From: JBHJGU01 sp050331475
GTDB taxonomy: Bacteria > Pseudomonadota > Alphaproteobacteria > Caulobacterales > Maricaulaceae
Assembly (NCBI GenBank): GCA_050331475.1
Contig: JBHJGU010000081.1
Coordinates: 1-26,698 of the forward strand
DNA length: 26,698 nucleotides
Reading direction: 5' to 3'
The notes under the pieces are model-generated. The model searched no databases. It was not told the origin of the DNA and worked only from the letters and a program-made list of their open reading frames with translations. Both the position numbers and the translations under genes were made by a program. Below, one piece after another: positions 1 through 7,440 of this stretch. Each line of letters starts with the position of its first letter. The first letter of the stretch is position 1.

Positions 1-136
1 GGTGATGCCGGGGGACAATGTGAATGTGAATGTGGAGCTGATCCAGCCGATCGCGATGGAGGAGAAGCTGCGCTTCGCCATCCGTGAAGGCGGTCGCACG
101 GTCGGCGCCGGGGTCGTCGCCAAAATCGTCGAGTAA
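1..136 (+). CDS. tuf: Elongation factor Tu, C-terminal end (partial)
   Basis: The reading frame enters from the left edge (first full codon at 2) and ends at TAA 134-136. It encodes about 44 residues matching the last beta-barrel domain of EF-Tu, including the segments MPGDNVNVNVELIQPIAMEE and FAIREGGRTVGAGVV, which are diagnostic. EF-Tu carries aminoacyl-tRNA to the ribosome as a GTP complex. The rest of the gene lies outside the window. Its position directly before rpsJ is the usual str-S10 junction in alphaproteobacteria. Confidence 0.97.
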   Translation, partial: VMPGDNVNVNVELIQPIAMEEKLRFAIREGGRTVGAGVVAKIVE

Positions 137-153
137 CAGGCAAATGTAGGAAG

Positions 154-190
154 ACCGGCGCGGACCCCGCGTCCGCGCCGGTTTTGTTTT
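154..190 (+). terminator. Rho-independent terminator after tuf
   Basis: A perfect 12-bp stem (154-165 with 171-182) closes a 5-base CCCGC loop and runs into a T-rich tail, TTTTGTTTT (182-190). It lies 17 bases after the tuf stop and 52 bases before the rpsJ start. It should end or attenuate str-operon transcripts, so rpsJ probably relies at least partly on its own promoter in 191-242, where I could not identify convincing boxes. Confidence 0.88.
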
Positions 191-242
191 CGGGTTTAGA
201 GCCAGTTGTGCGCAGTCGCGGTTATCGAGAAGGCGTTAGAGC

Positions 243-557
243 ATGGAACGGCAAAACATAAGAATACGGCTGAAGGCCTTCGATCACCGCGCGCTCGACC
301 ATTCGACCGCGGAGATCGTGAACACCGCCAAGCGTACCGGCGCGCAGGTGCGCGGGCCGATTCCGTTGCCTACGCGGATCGAGAAATTCACCGTGAACCG
401 CTCGCCGCACATCGACAAGAAGTCGCGCGAGCAGTTCGAGGTGCGCACCCATAAGCGGATGTTGGACATTGTGGACCCGACCCCGCAGACCGTTGACGCA
501 CTGATGAAATTGGATCTGTCGGCGGGCGTCGACGTTGAAATCCGGCTGGGAGCCTAA
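243..557 (+). CDS. rpsJ: 30S ribosomal protein S10
   Basis: The product of 104 aa has the full-length S10 pattern: an N-terminal IRIRLKAFDHRALD segment and a central PLPTRIEKFTVNRSPHIDKK loop, ending in the DVEIRLGA strand. S10 sits in the 30S head and, as NusE, also takes part in transcription antitermination. A GAGAAGG stretch at 227-233 lies 9 bases before the ATG. It is the first gene of the S10 block and lies 4 bases before rplC. Nothing is unusual in the protein. Confidence 0.98.
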   Translation: MERQNIRIRLKAFDHRALDHSTAEIVNTAKRTGAQVRGPIPLPTRIEKFTVNRSPHIDKKSREQFEVRTHKRMLDIVDPTPQTVDALMKLDLSAGVDVEIRLGA

Positions 558-561
558 GGCC

Positions 562-1323
562 ATGCGCTGCGGAGTGATTGCACGCAAAGTCGGCATGACG
601 CGGGTGTTCGCCGAAGACGGCGCGCATGTGCCGGTCACGGTGCTGCAGATCGAAGATTGCCAAGTGATCGCGCACCGGACCCAAGAGCGCGACGGTTATG
701 TGGCGGTACAATTGGGCGCGGGCGCGGCAAAGCCGAAAAATACGCCCAAAGCCATGCGCGAGCATTTCGCCAAGTCCAATGTGGCGCCGAAGAAGAAACT
801 GGTGGAATTCCGGGTCGATGAAGACTGCCTCATAGAATTGGGCGCTGAAATCACTGCGGACCATTTCGTCCCCGGTCAGCGGGTCGACATTGCAGGGACG
901 TCGATCGGCAAGGGCTTCGCTGGCGGTATGAAGCGGCACAATTTCGGCGGCCTGCGCGCGTCCCACGGGGTATCGATCTCCCACCGGGCGCACGGCTCCA
1001 CCGGTCAATGCCAGGATCCGGGCAAGGTGTTCAAGGGCAAGAAAATGGCGGGGCATATGGGCGACGCCCGGGTGACCACGCAGAACCTCGAAATCGTGCG
1101 CGCGGACGCGGATCGCGGCGTGTTGCTGGTCAAGGGCGCTGTGCCGGGTCCCGCGGGCGGTTGGTTGGAAGTCCGCGACGCGGTTAAGGGCGTGAAGGTC
1201 GACGAGCTGCCCAAGCCGGGCAAGTTCCGCACGCTGGCGGATCGGAACGCGTCTTTAGAGGCTGCGCCGGCTTCCGATGCGTCGCAGGCTGAGGCCGAGG
1301 TCCAAGAGGGCGCGGACGCATGA
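562..1323 (+). CDS. rplC: 50S ribosomal protein L3
   Basis: The product is 253 aa from ATG 562, beginning MRCGVIARKVGMTRVF as L3 proteins do. An in-frame ATG at 535 lies inside rpsJ and would add nine non-homologous residues, so I reject it. The conserved region GKGFAGGMKRHNFGG through SHRAHGSTGQCQDPG is intact; this loop reaches toward the peptidyl-transferase centre. The C-terminal about 35 residues are an Ala/Glu-rich tail beyond the core fold. The stop overlaps the rplD start by 4 bases (ATGA), which implies translational coupling. Confidence 0.97.
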   Translation: MRCGVIARKVGMTRVFAEDGAHVPVTVLQIEDCQVIAHRTQERDGYVAVQLGAGAAKPKNTPKAMREHFAKSNVAPKKKLVEFRVDEDCLIELGAEITADHFVPGQRVDIAGTSIGKGFAGGMKRHNFGGLRASHGVSISHRAHGSTGQCQDPGKVFKGKKMAGHMGDARVTTQNLEIVRADADRGVLLVKGAVPGPAGGWLEVRDAVKGVKVDELPKPGKFRTLADRNASLEAAPASDASQAEAEVQEGADA

Positions 1324-1943
1324 AACTGGAAATTAAAACCTTGAGCGCGGAAAGCGCGGGCGAGATCGAATTGGCTGACGCGGTGTTCGGGCTCGAAGAC
1401 ATCCGCAAGGATTTGCTCCACCGTATGGTGCGTTGGCAGCTCGCAAGGCGCCAGCGCGGCACCCGTCGGACGAAAACGCGCGGTGAAATTGCGCGGACCA
1501 AGCAGAAAATGTATCGCCAAAAGGGCACCGGTAACGCGCGCCACGGCAACCGCGCGGCGCCGCAATTTGTCGGCGGCGGACGCGCGCACGGCCCGCAGGT
1601 GCGTAGCCATGATCATGATCTGCCCAAAAAAGTGCGCGCTTTGGCGTTGCGCCATGCGTTGTCGGCCAAAGCGCTGAGCCAAGATTTGGTGGTGATTGAC
1701 CAAGCGGTTTTGGACGCACCGAAGACCAAGGCTCTTCGGGTGGCGTTCGAGGCCTTGGGTCTTAACAATGCGCTGATCATTGGCGGGGCGGAAATCGACG
1801 GCAATTTCGCGTTAGCCGCGCGGAACTTTCCGGAGATCGATGTGCTGCCCATTCAGGGCGCGAATGTTTACGATATTCTGCGGCGCTCCAAACTGGTGCT
1901 CACCCGCGAGGCGGCTGAAAACTTGCAGGAGCGTTTGGCATGA
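1320..1943 (+). CDS. rplD: 50S ribosomal protein L4
   Basis: The product of 207 aa has the L4 signature: the RQRGTRRTKTRGEI...YRQKGTGNARHGNR basic loop at about residues 45-75, which lines the exit tunnel, followed by the globular Rossmann-like half ending at the C-terminal helix. In Escherichia coli L4 represses its own S10 operon; I cannot see here whether that applies. Both ends overlap neighbours by 4 bases (rplC before, rplW after), a tight coupling arrangement. Confidence 0.97.
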   Translation: MKLEIKTLSAESAGEIELADAVFGLEDIRKDLLHRMVRWQLARRQRGTRRTKTRGEIARTKQKMYRQKGTGNARHGNRAAPQFVGGGRAHGPQVRSHDHDLPKKVRALALRHALSAKALSQDLVVIDQAVLDAPKTKALRVAFEALGLNNALIIGGAEIDGNFALAARNFPEIDVLPIQGANVYDILRRSKLVLTREAAENLQERLA

Positions 1944-2233
1944 CCGCGGCTCGGCACTACGACACGATTTTACGCCCTGTCATCACCGAAAAATCGACCC
2001 TGTTGTCGGAAGAGAACAAGGTTGTGTTCGAAGTACCCGTGACGGCGACCAAAACGGAAGTGGCCGAGGCGGTGGAAACCTTGTTCAAGGTCAAAGTCGA
2101 GGCGGTGAACACCTTGCGCCAAAAGGGCAAGGTGAAGCGGTTCCGCGGCATTTTGGGCCGGCGCAAAGACATTAAGAAAGCCATCGTGACCTTGGCCGAG
2201 GGCCAGTCGATCGATGTGACCACTGGGCTTTAG
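1940..2233 (+). CDS. rplW: 50S ribosomal protein L23
   Basis: The product is 97 aa. The N-terminal ILRPVITEKST segment and the VEAVNTLRQKGKVKRFRG loop followed by RKDIKKAIVTL are characteristic of L23. The protein sits at the tunnel exit and is the docking site for trigger factor and SRP. The start overlaps the rplD stop by 4 bases. The stop is followed by a 10-base gap before rplB. Confidence 0.97.
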   Translation: MTAARHYDTILRPVITEKSTLLSEENKVVFEVPVTATKTEVAEAVETLFKVKVEAVNTLRQKGKVKRFRGILGRRKDIKKAIVTLAEGQSIDVTTGL

Positions 2234-2243
2234 GGGACGGGCC

Positions 2244-3080
2244 ATGGCGTTAAAGACCTATAATCCGACCTCGCCGGGACGTCGCCAATTGGTGACGGTG
2301 GACCGGTCCGACCTGCACAAGGGCGGCCCGGAAAAGGGGTTGACCCAGGGGCTGACCAAGTCCGGTGGGCGGAACAACACCGGTCGGATCACCGCGCGCC
2401 GTCGTGGCGGCGGGCATAAGCGGCTCTATCGATTGATCGATTTCAAGCGCCGGAAGTTCGACATGCCCGGTACGGTCGAGCGGCTGGAATATGATCCGAA
2501 CCGGACCGCTTTCATCGCGTTGATCGCGTATGAGGACGGCGAAAAGGCCTATATTTTAGCGCCGCAAAAGCTTGGGGTGGGCGCTCAGGTGCTCGCCGCG
2601 GAGCGTGCAGACGTAAAGCCCGGCAACGCCATGCCGCTTAAGTCGATCCCCGTTGGCACGATTTTGCATAATGTGGAGCTTAAGCCGAAAAAGGGTGGTC
2701 AGATCGCTCGGTCGGCGGGCGCTTATGTTCAACTCGTGGGCCGGGATCGCGGCTATGCGCAGATCCGGCTGAATTCGGGCGAGCTGCGTATGGTGGCCGA
2801 TAGCTGCATGGCCACGGTCGGCGCAGTGTCCAACCCCGACCATATGAACACCAATATGGGTAAGGCCGGGCGTAATCGCTGGAACGGTCGCCGGCCGTCG
2901 GTGCGCGGCGTGGTGATGAACCCGGTCGATCACCCCCATGGCGGCGGCGAGGGCCGGACCTCGGGCGGTCGCCACCCGGTGACCCCGTGGGGCAAGCCGA
3001 CCAAGGGTCGGCGCACGCGCACCAATAAATCCTCGGATAAGTTCATTATCCGGTCCCGTCACGCCAAGAAGAGCCGTTAG
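2244..3080 (+). CDS. rplB: 50S ribosomal protein L2
   Basis: The product is 278 aa, a normal bacterial length. It begins MALKTYNPTSPGRRQLV and contains the GRNNTGRITARRRGGGHKR segment and, near residue 230, the NPVDHPHGGGEGR loop. That loop carries the conserved histidine near the peptidyl-transferase centre of 23S rRNA. The C-terminus KFIIRSRHAKKSR is typical. L2 is a primary 23S rRNA binder required for subunit association. It lies 8 bases before rpsS. Confidence 0.98.
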   Translation: MALKTYNPTSPGRRQLVTVDRSDLHKGGPEKGLTQGLTKSGGRNNTGRITARRRGGGHKRLYRLIDFKRRKFDMPGTVERLEYDPNRTAFIALIAYEDGEKAYILAPQKLGVGAQVLAAERADVKPGNAMPLKSIPVGTILHNVELKPKKGGQIARSAGAYVQLVGRDRGYAQIRLNSGELRMVADSCMATVGAVSNPDHMNTNMGKAGRNRWNGRRPSVRGVVMNPVDHPHGGGEGRTSGGRHPVTPWGKPTKGRRTRTNKSSDKFIIRSRHAKKSR

Positions 3081-3088
3081 GAGCCGTC

Positions 3089-3367
3089 ATGCCGCGTTCG
3101 GTTTGGAAAGGGCCTTTTGTCGACGGCTATCTGTTGAAAAAGGCGGAGAAGGCGCAAGGCGCCACTCGAAAAGAAGTTGTCAAGACGTGGTCGCGCCGGT
3201 CGACCATCTTGCCGCAATTCGTCGGTCTGACGTTTCAGGTTCACAACGGCAACAAGTTTGTTCCGGTGTTGATCTCTGAGGACATGGTTGGCCACAAGCT
3301 GGGCGAGTTCGCGCCCACCCGCACCTATTACGGCCACGCGGCCGATAAAAAAGCCAAGCGGAGATAG
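3089..3367 (+). CDS. rpsS: 30S ribosomal protein S19
   Basis: The product is 92 aa starting MPRSVWKGPFVDGYLL, the standard S19 opening, with the conserved TWSRRSTILPQFVG segment and a GHKLGEFAPTRTYYGHAADKKAK C-terminal half. S19 contacts S13 and the A-site tRNA region in the 30S head. A GGAG stretch lies just after the rplB stop and a few bases before the ATG. The gene lies 2 bases before rplV. Confidence 0.98.
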   Translation: MPRSVWKGPFVDGYLLKKAEKAQGATRKEVVKTWSRRSTILPQFVGLTFQVHNGNKFVPVLISEDMVGHKLGEFAPTRTYYGHAADKKAKRR

Positions 3368-3369
3368 CC

Positions 3370-3750
3370 ATGGGTCAGGCGAAAAATCCGCGCCGGGTGG
3401 CTGAGAACGAGGCGTTCGCCAAGCTGCGTCTGCTGCGCACGAGCCCCCAAAAGCTCAATCTGGTCGCGCAATCGATCCGCGGCATGAAAGCGGAGCGCGC
3501 GCTCAACGAATTGCAGTTCTCGCCTAAGCGCATCGCGAAGGATGTTCGCAAATGCTTGCTCTCTGCGATCGCGAATGCGGAGAACAACCACAATCTGGAT
3601 ATTGACGATCTGATCGTCGCTCAGGCGTTTGTGGGTAAGAACTTGGTCATGAAACGGTTACACGCGCGGGCGCGCGGCCGCGGCGCGCGGATAATGAAAC
3701 CGTTTTCCGAAATCACCATCGTGGTGCGCGAACAAGAGGAGGCCGCCTGA
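3370..3750 (+). CDS. rplV: 50S ribosomal protein L22
   Basis: The product is 126 aa. The core LLRTSPQKLNLVAQSIRGMK and the C-terminal hairpin HARARGRGARIMKPFSEITIVV mark L22, whose beta-hairpin lines the exit tunnel and is a known site of macrolide-resistance changes. The stop overlaps the rpsC ATG by one base (TGATG at 3748-3752), again a coupled arrangement. Confidence 0.97.
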   Translation: MGQAKNPRRVAENEAFAKLRLLRTSPQKLNLVAQSIRGMKAERALNELQFSPKRIAKDVRKCLLSAIANAENNHNLDIDDLIVAQAFVGKNLVMKRLHARARGRGARIMKPFSEITIVVREQEEAA

Positions 3751-4508
3751 TGGGTCAGAAGGTTAATCCGGTCGGCCTGCGGCTCGGCGTCAATCGCACC
3801 TGGGATTCGCGGTGGTATGCGGACACGGGCGAGTATTCTCGGCTGCTGCACGAAGATCTGAAAATTCGCGACTTTTTGAAGAAAAAGCTGAAACAGGCGA
3901 ATATCTCGAAAATCGTCATCGAGCGTCCGCACAAGAAGTGCCGGATTACGATCCACACGGCGCGTCCGGGCGTGGTGATCGGCAAGAAAGGCGCGGATAT
4001 CGAGAAGCTGCGCAAAGAATTGTCGCGCACGGTTAGCGACGAAGTGTTCGTCAATCTGGTCGAGGTGCGCAAACCGGAATTGGATTCGGCTTTAGTCGCG
4101 GAATCGATAGCCCAACAGCTTGAGCGTCGGGTGGCGTTTCGGCGCGCCATGAAGCGGGCGATCCAGTCGACCATGCGCATGGGCGCTAAGGGGTGCCGGA
4201 TTATCGTCGCGGGCCGGTTGGGCGGCGCGGAAATTGCGCGATCCGAGCAATACTTGGAGGGCTCGGTGCCGCTGCACACTTTGCGCGCGGACATCGACTA
4301 CGCCACCGCCGAAGCGCTGACCGCTTACGGCATTATCGGCGTCAAGGTATGGATCTATAAGGGCGAAATCTTCGAGCACGATCCCATGGCGCAGGAAAAA
4401 CGCGCCCAGGACTCCGGCGAGGCGCGCGCACGCTCGGGCGAACGCGAGCAGCGCGGTGAGGGTGGTCGCGGGGATCGCGGCGGCGATCGTAGCCGGGCTC
4501 AGGCGTAG
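3750..4508 (+). CDS. rpsC: 30S ribosomal protein S3
   Basis: The product is 252 aa. It begins MGQKVNPVGLRLGVNRTWDSRW and has a KH domain with GVVIGKKGADI at about residues 74-84, then the C-terminal S3 domain with MGAKGCRIIVAGRLGGAEIAR. The last about 35 residues form an Arg/Gly/Asp/Glu-rich, probably disordered tail, longer than in Escherichia coli (233 aa). S3 binds 16S rRNA in the head and lines the mRNA entry tunnel with S4 and S5. It lies 10 bases before rplP. Confidence 0.97.
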   Translation: MGQKVNPVGLRLGVNRTWDSRWYADTGEYSRLLHEDLKIRDFLKKKLKQANISKIVIERPHKKCRITIHTARPGVVIGKKGADIEKLRKELSRTVSDEVFVNLVEVRKPELDSALVAESIAQQLERRVAFRRAMKRAIQSTMRMGAKGCRIIVAGRLGGAEIARSEQYLEGSVPLHTLRADIDYATAEALTAYGIIGVKVWIYKGEIFEHDPMAQEKRAQDSGEARARSGEREQRGEGGRGDRGGDRSRAQA

Positions 4509-4518
4509 GGGTTAGGGC

Positions 4519-4941
4519 ATGCTGTCTCCAAAACGCACGAAATTCCGTAAAGCCCATAAAGGGCGGATGCATGGCGCGGCCAAAGGCGGGACTGACCTGA
4601 ATTTCGGCTCCTATGGGCTCAAAGCCATGGAGCCGGAGCGGATCACCGCGCGCCAAATCGAGGCGACCCGGCGGGCGATCACCCGGCACATGAAACGCGC
4701 CGGGCGGGTGTGGATCCGGATTTTCCCCGATCTGCCGGTCTCCAAAAAGCCCACCGAAGTTCGGATGGGTAAGGGTAAAGGCAGCCCGGAATACTGGGTG
4801 GCGCGGGTGAAGCCAGGCCGGATCATGTTCGAGATCGACGGCGTGCCGGACACCATTGCGCGCGAGGCGCTGCGTTTAGGCGCGGCGAAGCTGCCGATCA
4901 AAACCCGGGTGGTTACCCGGCTGCCGAGCGCGGACCAGTAG
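4519..4941 (+). CDS. rplP: 50S ribosomal protein L16
   Basis: The product is 140 aa. It begins MLSPKRTKFRKAHKGRMHG and carries the central RMGKGKGSPEYWVARVKPG loop that reaches into the A-site region of the large subunit. The length and ends are normal for bacterial L16. It precedes rpmC by 13 bases; the rpmC Shine-Dalgarno overlaps the rplP stop codon. Confidence 0.98.
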   Translation: MLSPKRTKFRKAHKGRMHGAAKGGTDLNFGSYGLKAMEPERITARQIEATRRAITRHMKRAGRVWIRIFPDLPVSKKPTEVRMGKGKGSPEYWVARVKPGRIMFEIDGVPDTIAREALRLGAAKLPIKTRVVTRLPSADQ

Positions 4942-4954
4942 GAGGCCTTTGAGC

Positions 4955-5161
4955 ATGAAACCGGCCGATGCGCGCGCCCTCAGCGCGGACCAGCTTCAGG
5001 ACGAGCTCCTGAAGTTAAAAAAAGAACAATTCAACCTGCGCTTTCAGTCGGCCACCGGCCAGCTCGAGAACACAGCGCGGGCCCGCATCGTGCGCCGGGA
5101 TATTGCGCGCGTGAAAACTGAATTGCGCGCGCGCGCGATCAAAGCTGTGGCGGAGGCCTGA
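4955..5161 (+). CDS. rpmC: 50S ribosomal protein L29
   Basis: The product is 68 aa from ATG 4955. A TTG at 4949 is also in frame, but the strong AGGAGG at 4940-4945 is 9 bases from the ATG and only 3 from the TTG, so I take the ATG. The two-helix pattern with LLKLKKEQFNLRFQSATGQLE and RRDIARVKTEL is standard L29. The protein sits beside L23 at the tunnel exit. It lies 3 bases before rpsQ. Confidence 0.95.
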   Translation: MKPADARALSADQLQDELLKLKKEQFNLRFQSATGQLENTARARIVRRDIARVKTELRARAIKAVAEA

Positions 5162-5164
5162 GCC

Positions 5165-5398
5165 ATGCCTAAACGCGTCCTCCGAGGCGTGGTCGTGTCG
5201 ACCAAGGGCGACAAGACCATTGTGGTCAATGTGGAGCGGACCTTTCTGCATCCGCATTACAAAAACACCGTGCGCCGGTCGAAAAAATATCACGCCCATG
5301 ACGAGGCGAACGCCTTCGCTGTGGGTCAGACCGTGAATAGCCAGGAATGCCCCCCGCGCTCGAAATTGAAGCGTTGGGAAGTGGTTGGCCGCGTCTAG
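5165..5398 (+). CDS. rpsQ: 30S ribosomal protein S17
   Basis: The product is 77 aa, the short OB-fold S17 form. It starts MPKRVLRGVVVSTKGDKTIV and contains VERTFLHPHYKNTVRRSKKYHAHDE, which matches the rRNA-binding loop of the family. It ends RWEVVGRV. S17 is a primary 16S rRNA binder. It is followed by rplN after 12 bases. Confidence 0.97.
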   Translation: MPKRVLRGVVVSTKGDKTIVVNVERTFLHPHYKNTVRRSKKYHAHDEANAFAVGQTVNSQECPPRSKLKRWEVVGRV

Positions 5399-5410
5399 GG
5401 AGCCGGGCCG

Positions 5411-5779
5411 ATGATCCAAATGCAAACCAATCTGGATGTTGCGGATAATTCCGGCGCCCGCCGGGTCCAATGCATCAAAGTGCTCGGCGGCGCGAAACGG
5501 CGCTATGCCGGGGTGGGCGACATTATTGTGGTGTCGATCAAAGAGGCGATCCCGAAGGGCCGGGTGAAAAAAGGCGATGTGCGCAAAGCGGTCGTCGTGC
5601 GCACCGCCAAAGACATTAAACGGCGTGACGGTACGGTCATTCGGTTCGACACCAATTCGGCCGTTTTGATCAACAATAACGGCGAGCCGATCGGCACGCG
5701 GATCTTCGGCCCGGTCCCGCGCGAACTTCGCGCGAGCAACCATATGAAGATCATTTCGCTTGCCCCGGAGGTGTTGTGA
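5411..5779 (+). CDS. rplN: 50S ribosomal protein L14
   Basis: The product is 122 aa, the exact usual length. It starts MIQMQTNLDVADNSGARRVQC and has the conserved RRYAGVGDIIVVSIKEA and PVPRELR segments. L14 sits at the subunit interface and forms an intersubunit bridge. This is the first gene of the spc block in Escherichia coli; here it simply continues the S10 run with no visible promoter in the 12-base gap. Its stop overlaps the rplX start. Confidence 0.98.
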   Translation: MIQMQTNLDVADNSGARRVQCIKVLGGAKRRYAGVGDIIVVSIKEAIPKGRVKKGDVRKAVVVRTAKDIKRRDGTVIRFDTNSAVLINNNGEPIGTRIFGPVPRELRASNHMKIISLAPEVL

Positions 5780-6096
5780 TGGCGGCGAAAATCAAAAAGG
5801 GCGACAAGGTCGTGGTCCTCACCGGCAAGGACAAAGGACGCACCGGCGAAGTGCTCAAAGCGATCCCTGAGGAGGGGCGCGCTATTGTTCAGGGCGTGAA
5901 CATGGTCAAGCGCCACCAAAAGCCGAGCCAGGGTCAACAGGGCGGGATTTTGGATAAGGAAGCGGCGATCCAGTTGTCGAACTTGGCCATTGTCGACCCG
6001 AAGGACGGCAAGCCGACCCGCGTTGGGTTCCGCATCCTCGAAGACGGCCGGAAAGTTCGCTTCGCCAAACGCTCCGGAGAGGTGATCGATGTCTGA
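5779..6096 (+). CDS. rplX: 50S ribosomal protein L24
   Basis: The product is 105 aa from ATG 5779. A GTG at 5776 is also in frame, but GGAGG at 5767-5771 is 7 bases from the ATG and gives the usual MAAKIKKGDKVVVL start. The KOW motif KGDKVVVLTGKDKGRTGEVL (residues 7-26) and the NMVKRHQKP segment identify L24, an assembly-initiating 23S binder. The gene overlaps rplE by 8 bases. Confidence 0.96.
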   Translation: MAAKIKKGDKVVVLTGKDKGRTGEVLKAIPEEGRAIVQGVNMVKRHQKPSQGQQGGILDKEAAIQLSNLAIVDPKDGKPTRVGFRILEDGRKVRFAKRSGEVIDV

Positions 6097-6649
6097 GACC
6101 GAAACCTACACGCCGCGGCTTTTGGCTGAGTATCGCGAAACGATCCGCGCGAACATGCAGGCGAAATTCGACTATAAGAATCCGATGTTGATCCCCAAGC
6201 TTGATAAAGTGGTGATCAATATGGGCGTCGGCGACGCGACCCAGGACCGGAAGAAAATCGAAAACGCGCTTCGTGATCTCGAAGCGATCGCGGGGCAAAA
6301 GCCGGTGACCACGAAAGCCAAAAAGTCCATCGCGAGCTTTAAGCTGCGCGAAGGCATGGCGGTGGGCTGCAAAGTGACGTTGCGCCGCAATCACATGTTT
6401 GAATTCATCGACCGGTTGGTGACCATCGCCTTGCCGCGGGTGAAGGATTTCCGGGGGCTCAATGCTAAGAGCTTTGACGGGCGGGGTAATTACGCGATGG
6501 GCCTGAAAGAGCAGATCGTGTTTCCCGAAATCGAATACGACAAAGTCGATGAAGTCCGGGGCATGGACATCATCGTATGCACCACCGCATCGACCAATGA
6601 GGAGGCGAAAGCCTTGTTGGCCGAATTCAAATTTCCGTTTCGCAATTAG
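6089..6649 (+). CDS. rplE: 50S ribosomal protein L5
   Basis: The product is 186 aa. Conserved stretches include LDKVVINMGVGDA, KSIASFKLREGMAVGCKVTLR and DFRGLNAKSFDGRGNYAMGL. L5 binds 5S rRNA and forms part of the central protuberance. The N-terminal about 10 residues are slightly longer than the minimal form. The start lies inside rplX (8-base overlap), and a 51-base gap with a hairpin separates it from rpsN. Confidence 0.97.
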   Translation: MSETETYTPRLLAEYRETIRANMQAKFDYKNPMLIPKLDKVVINMGVGDATQDRKKIENALRDLEAIAGQKPVTTKAKKSIASFKLREGMAVGCKVTLRRNHMFEFIDRLVTIALPRVKDFRGLNAKSFDGRGNYAMGLKEQIVFPEIEYDKVDEVRGMDIIVCTTASTNEEAKALLAEFKFPFRN

Positions 6650-6661
6650 GAACGCGCAAGG

Positions 6662-6689
6662 CGCGGGAGCCCGCTGATCGGGGCCCGCG
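6662..6689 (+). promoter_or_regulatory. Hairpin in the rplE-rpsN gap, abutting the rpsN ribosome-binding site
   Basis: CGCGGG (6662-6667) pairs with CCCGCG (6684-6689). Inside, CCCG (6670-6673) pairs with CGGG (679-82 of the 6600s, that is 6679-6682) around a CTGAT loop. The rpsN Shine-Dalgarno GGAGG begins at 6691, two bases after the stem. There is no T-run, so it is not a simple terminator. In Escherichia coli, S8 represses the spc operon by binding near rplE; whether this hairpin has such a role is only a suggestion. Confidence 0.45.
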
Positions 6690-6700
6690 TGGAGGATGAC

Positions 6701-7006
6701 ATGGCGAAAGTCAGCGCAGTGGAACGCAATAATAAACGCAAGCGGATGGCGAAAGCCTATGCGGCGAAACGCGAAACCTTGAAGTCGGTGGCGCGGGATC
6801 AATCCCTGCCGATCGAGGAACGCATCGCTGCGCAGCTGAAGCTGTCGGAATTGCCGCGCAACGCCGCACCTTCGCGTATCCGGAACCGGTGCGAGGTGTC
6901 CGGCCGGCCGCGGGGCTACTACCGCAAGCTTGGCATGTCGCGCATCGCGCTTCGGGAGCTGGCCAATCAGGGCCTGATCCCGGGCATGACGAAATCGAGC
7001 TGGTGA
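6701..7006 (+). CDS. rpsN: 30S ribosomal protein S14 (zinc-free type)
   Basis: The product is 101 aa from ATG 6701, 5 bases after GGAGG at 6691-6695. An upstream in-frame start at 6689 would overlap that ribosome-binding site and is rejected. The sequence MAKVSAVERNNKRKRMAK and the C-terminal RNRCEVSGRPRGYYRKLGMSR are the long, zinc-free S14 form: only one cysteine is present in the usual zinc-ribbon region. The protein lies in the 30S head next to S3 and S19. Confidence 0.97.
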   Translation: MAKVSAVERNNKRKRMAKAYAAKRETLKSVARDQSLPIEERIAAQLKLSELPRNAAPSRIRNRCEVSGRPRGYYRKLGMSRIALRELANQGLIPGMTKSSW

Positions 7007-7025
7007 TCGGGAGGAAGACCGACTT

Positions 7026-7421
7026 ATGTCCATGAACGATCCTCTCGGCGATATGCTCACCCGGATCCGTAACTCGCTGCTGCGCCGGCGCGGGCGGGTG
7101 GTCACGCCCGCTTCGAATCTGCGCCAGCGGGTGCTCGATGTCCTTGTCGAGGAAGGCTTCATCCGGGGTTATTCGGAAGTCGAGCAAGAAGGCAAACGAA
7201 CCTTCGAGATCGAGCTTAAGTATTTCGACGGTGATCCTGTGATCAGCGAAATCCAACGCGTCTCTACGCCGGGGCGGCGGGTGTATTCGTCGGTCAAGGA
7301 TTTGCCGCGCGTGCAAAACGGGCTTGGCATCGCTATTCTGTCCACGCCGAAGGGCGTGATGTCGGACGCTGCGGCGCGCGAGCAAAACGTGGGCGGAGAA
7401 ATTCTCTGCCAGGTCTCCTAA
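7026..7421 (+). CDS. rpsH: 30S ribosomal protein S8
   Basis: The product is 131 aa starting MSMNDPLGDMLTRIRNS. The C-terminal VYSSVKDLPRVQNGLGIAIL and STPKGVMSDAAARE segments are the RNA-binding signature of S8. S8 binds the central domain of 16S rRNA and is the known spc-operon autoregulator in Escherichia coli. The second ATG at 7032 is an alternative start. It lies 19 bases before rplF. Confidence 0.97.
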   Translation: MSMNDPLGDMLTRIRNSLLRRRGRVVTPASNLRQRVLDVLVEEGFIRGYSEVEQEGKRTFEIELKYFDGDPVISEIQRVSTPGRRVYSSVKDLPRVQNGLGIAILSTPKGVMSDAAAREQNVGGEILCQVS

Positions 7422-7440
7422 GAGGAACAGGGCTTTAGCG

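Noticed and set aside
5906..7162. Long antisense frame (418 codons) across rplX-rpsH
   Set aside because: It lies opposite several certain ribosomal protein genes and is His/Arg/Pro-rich, a typical by-product of GC-rich codon use.
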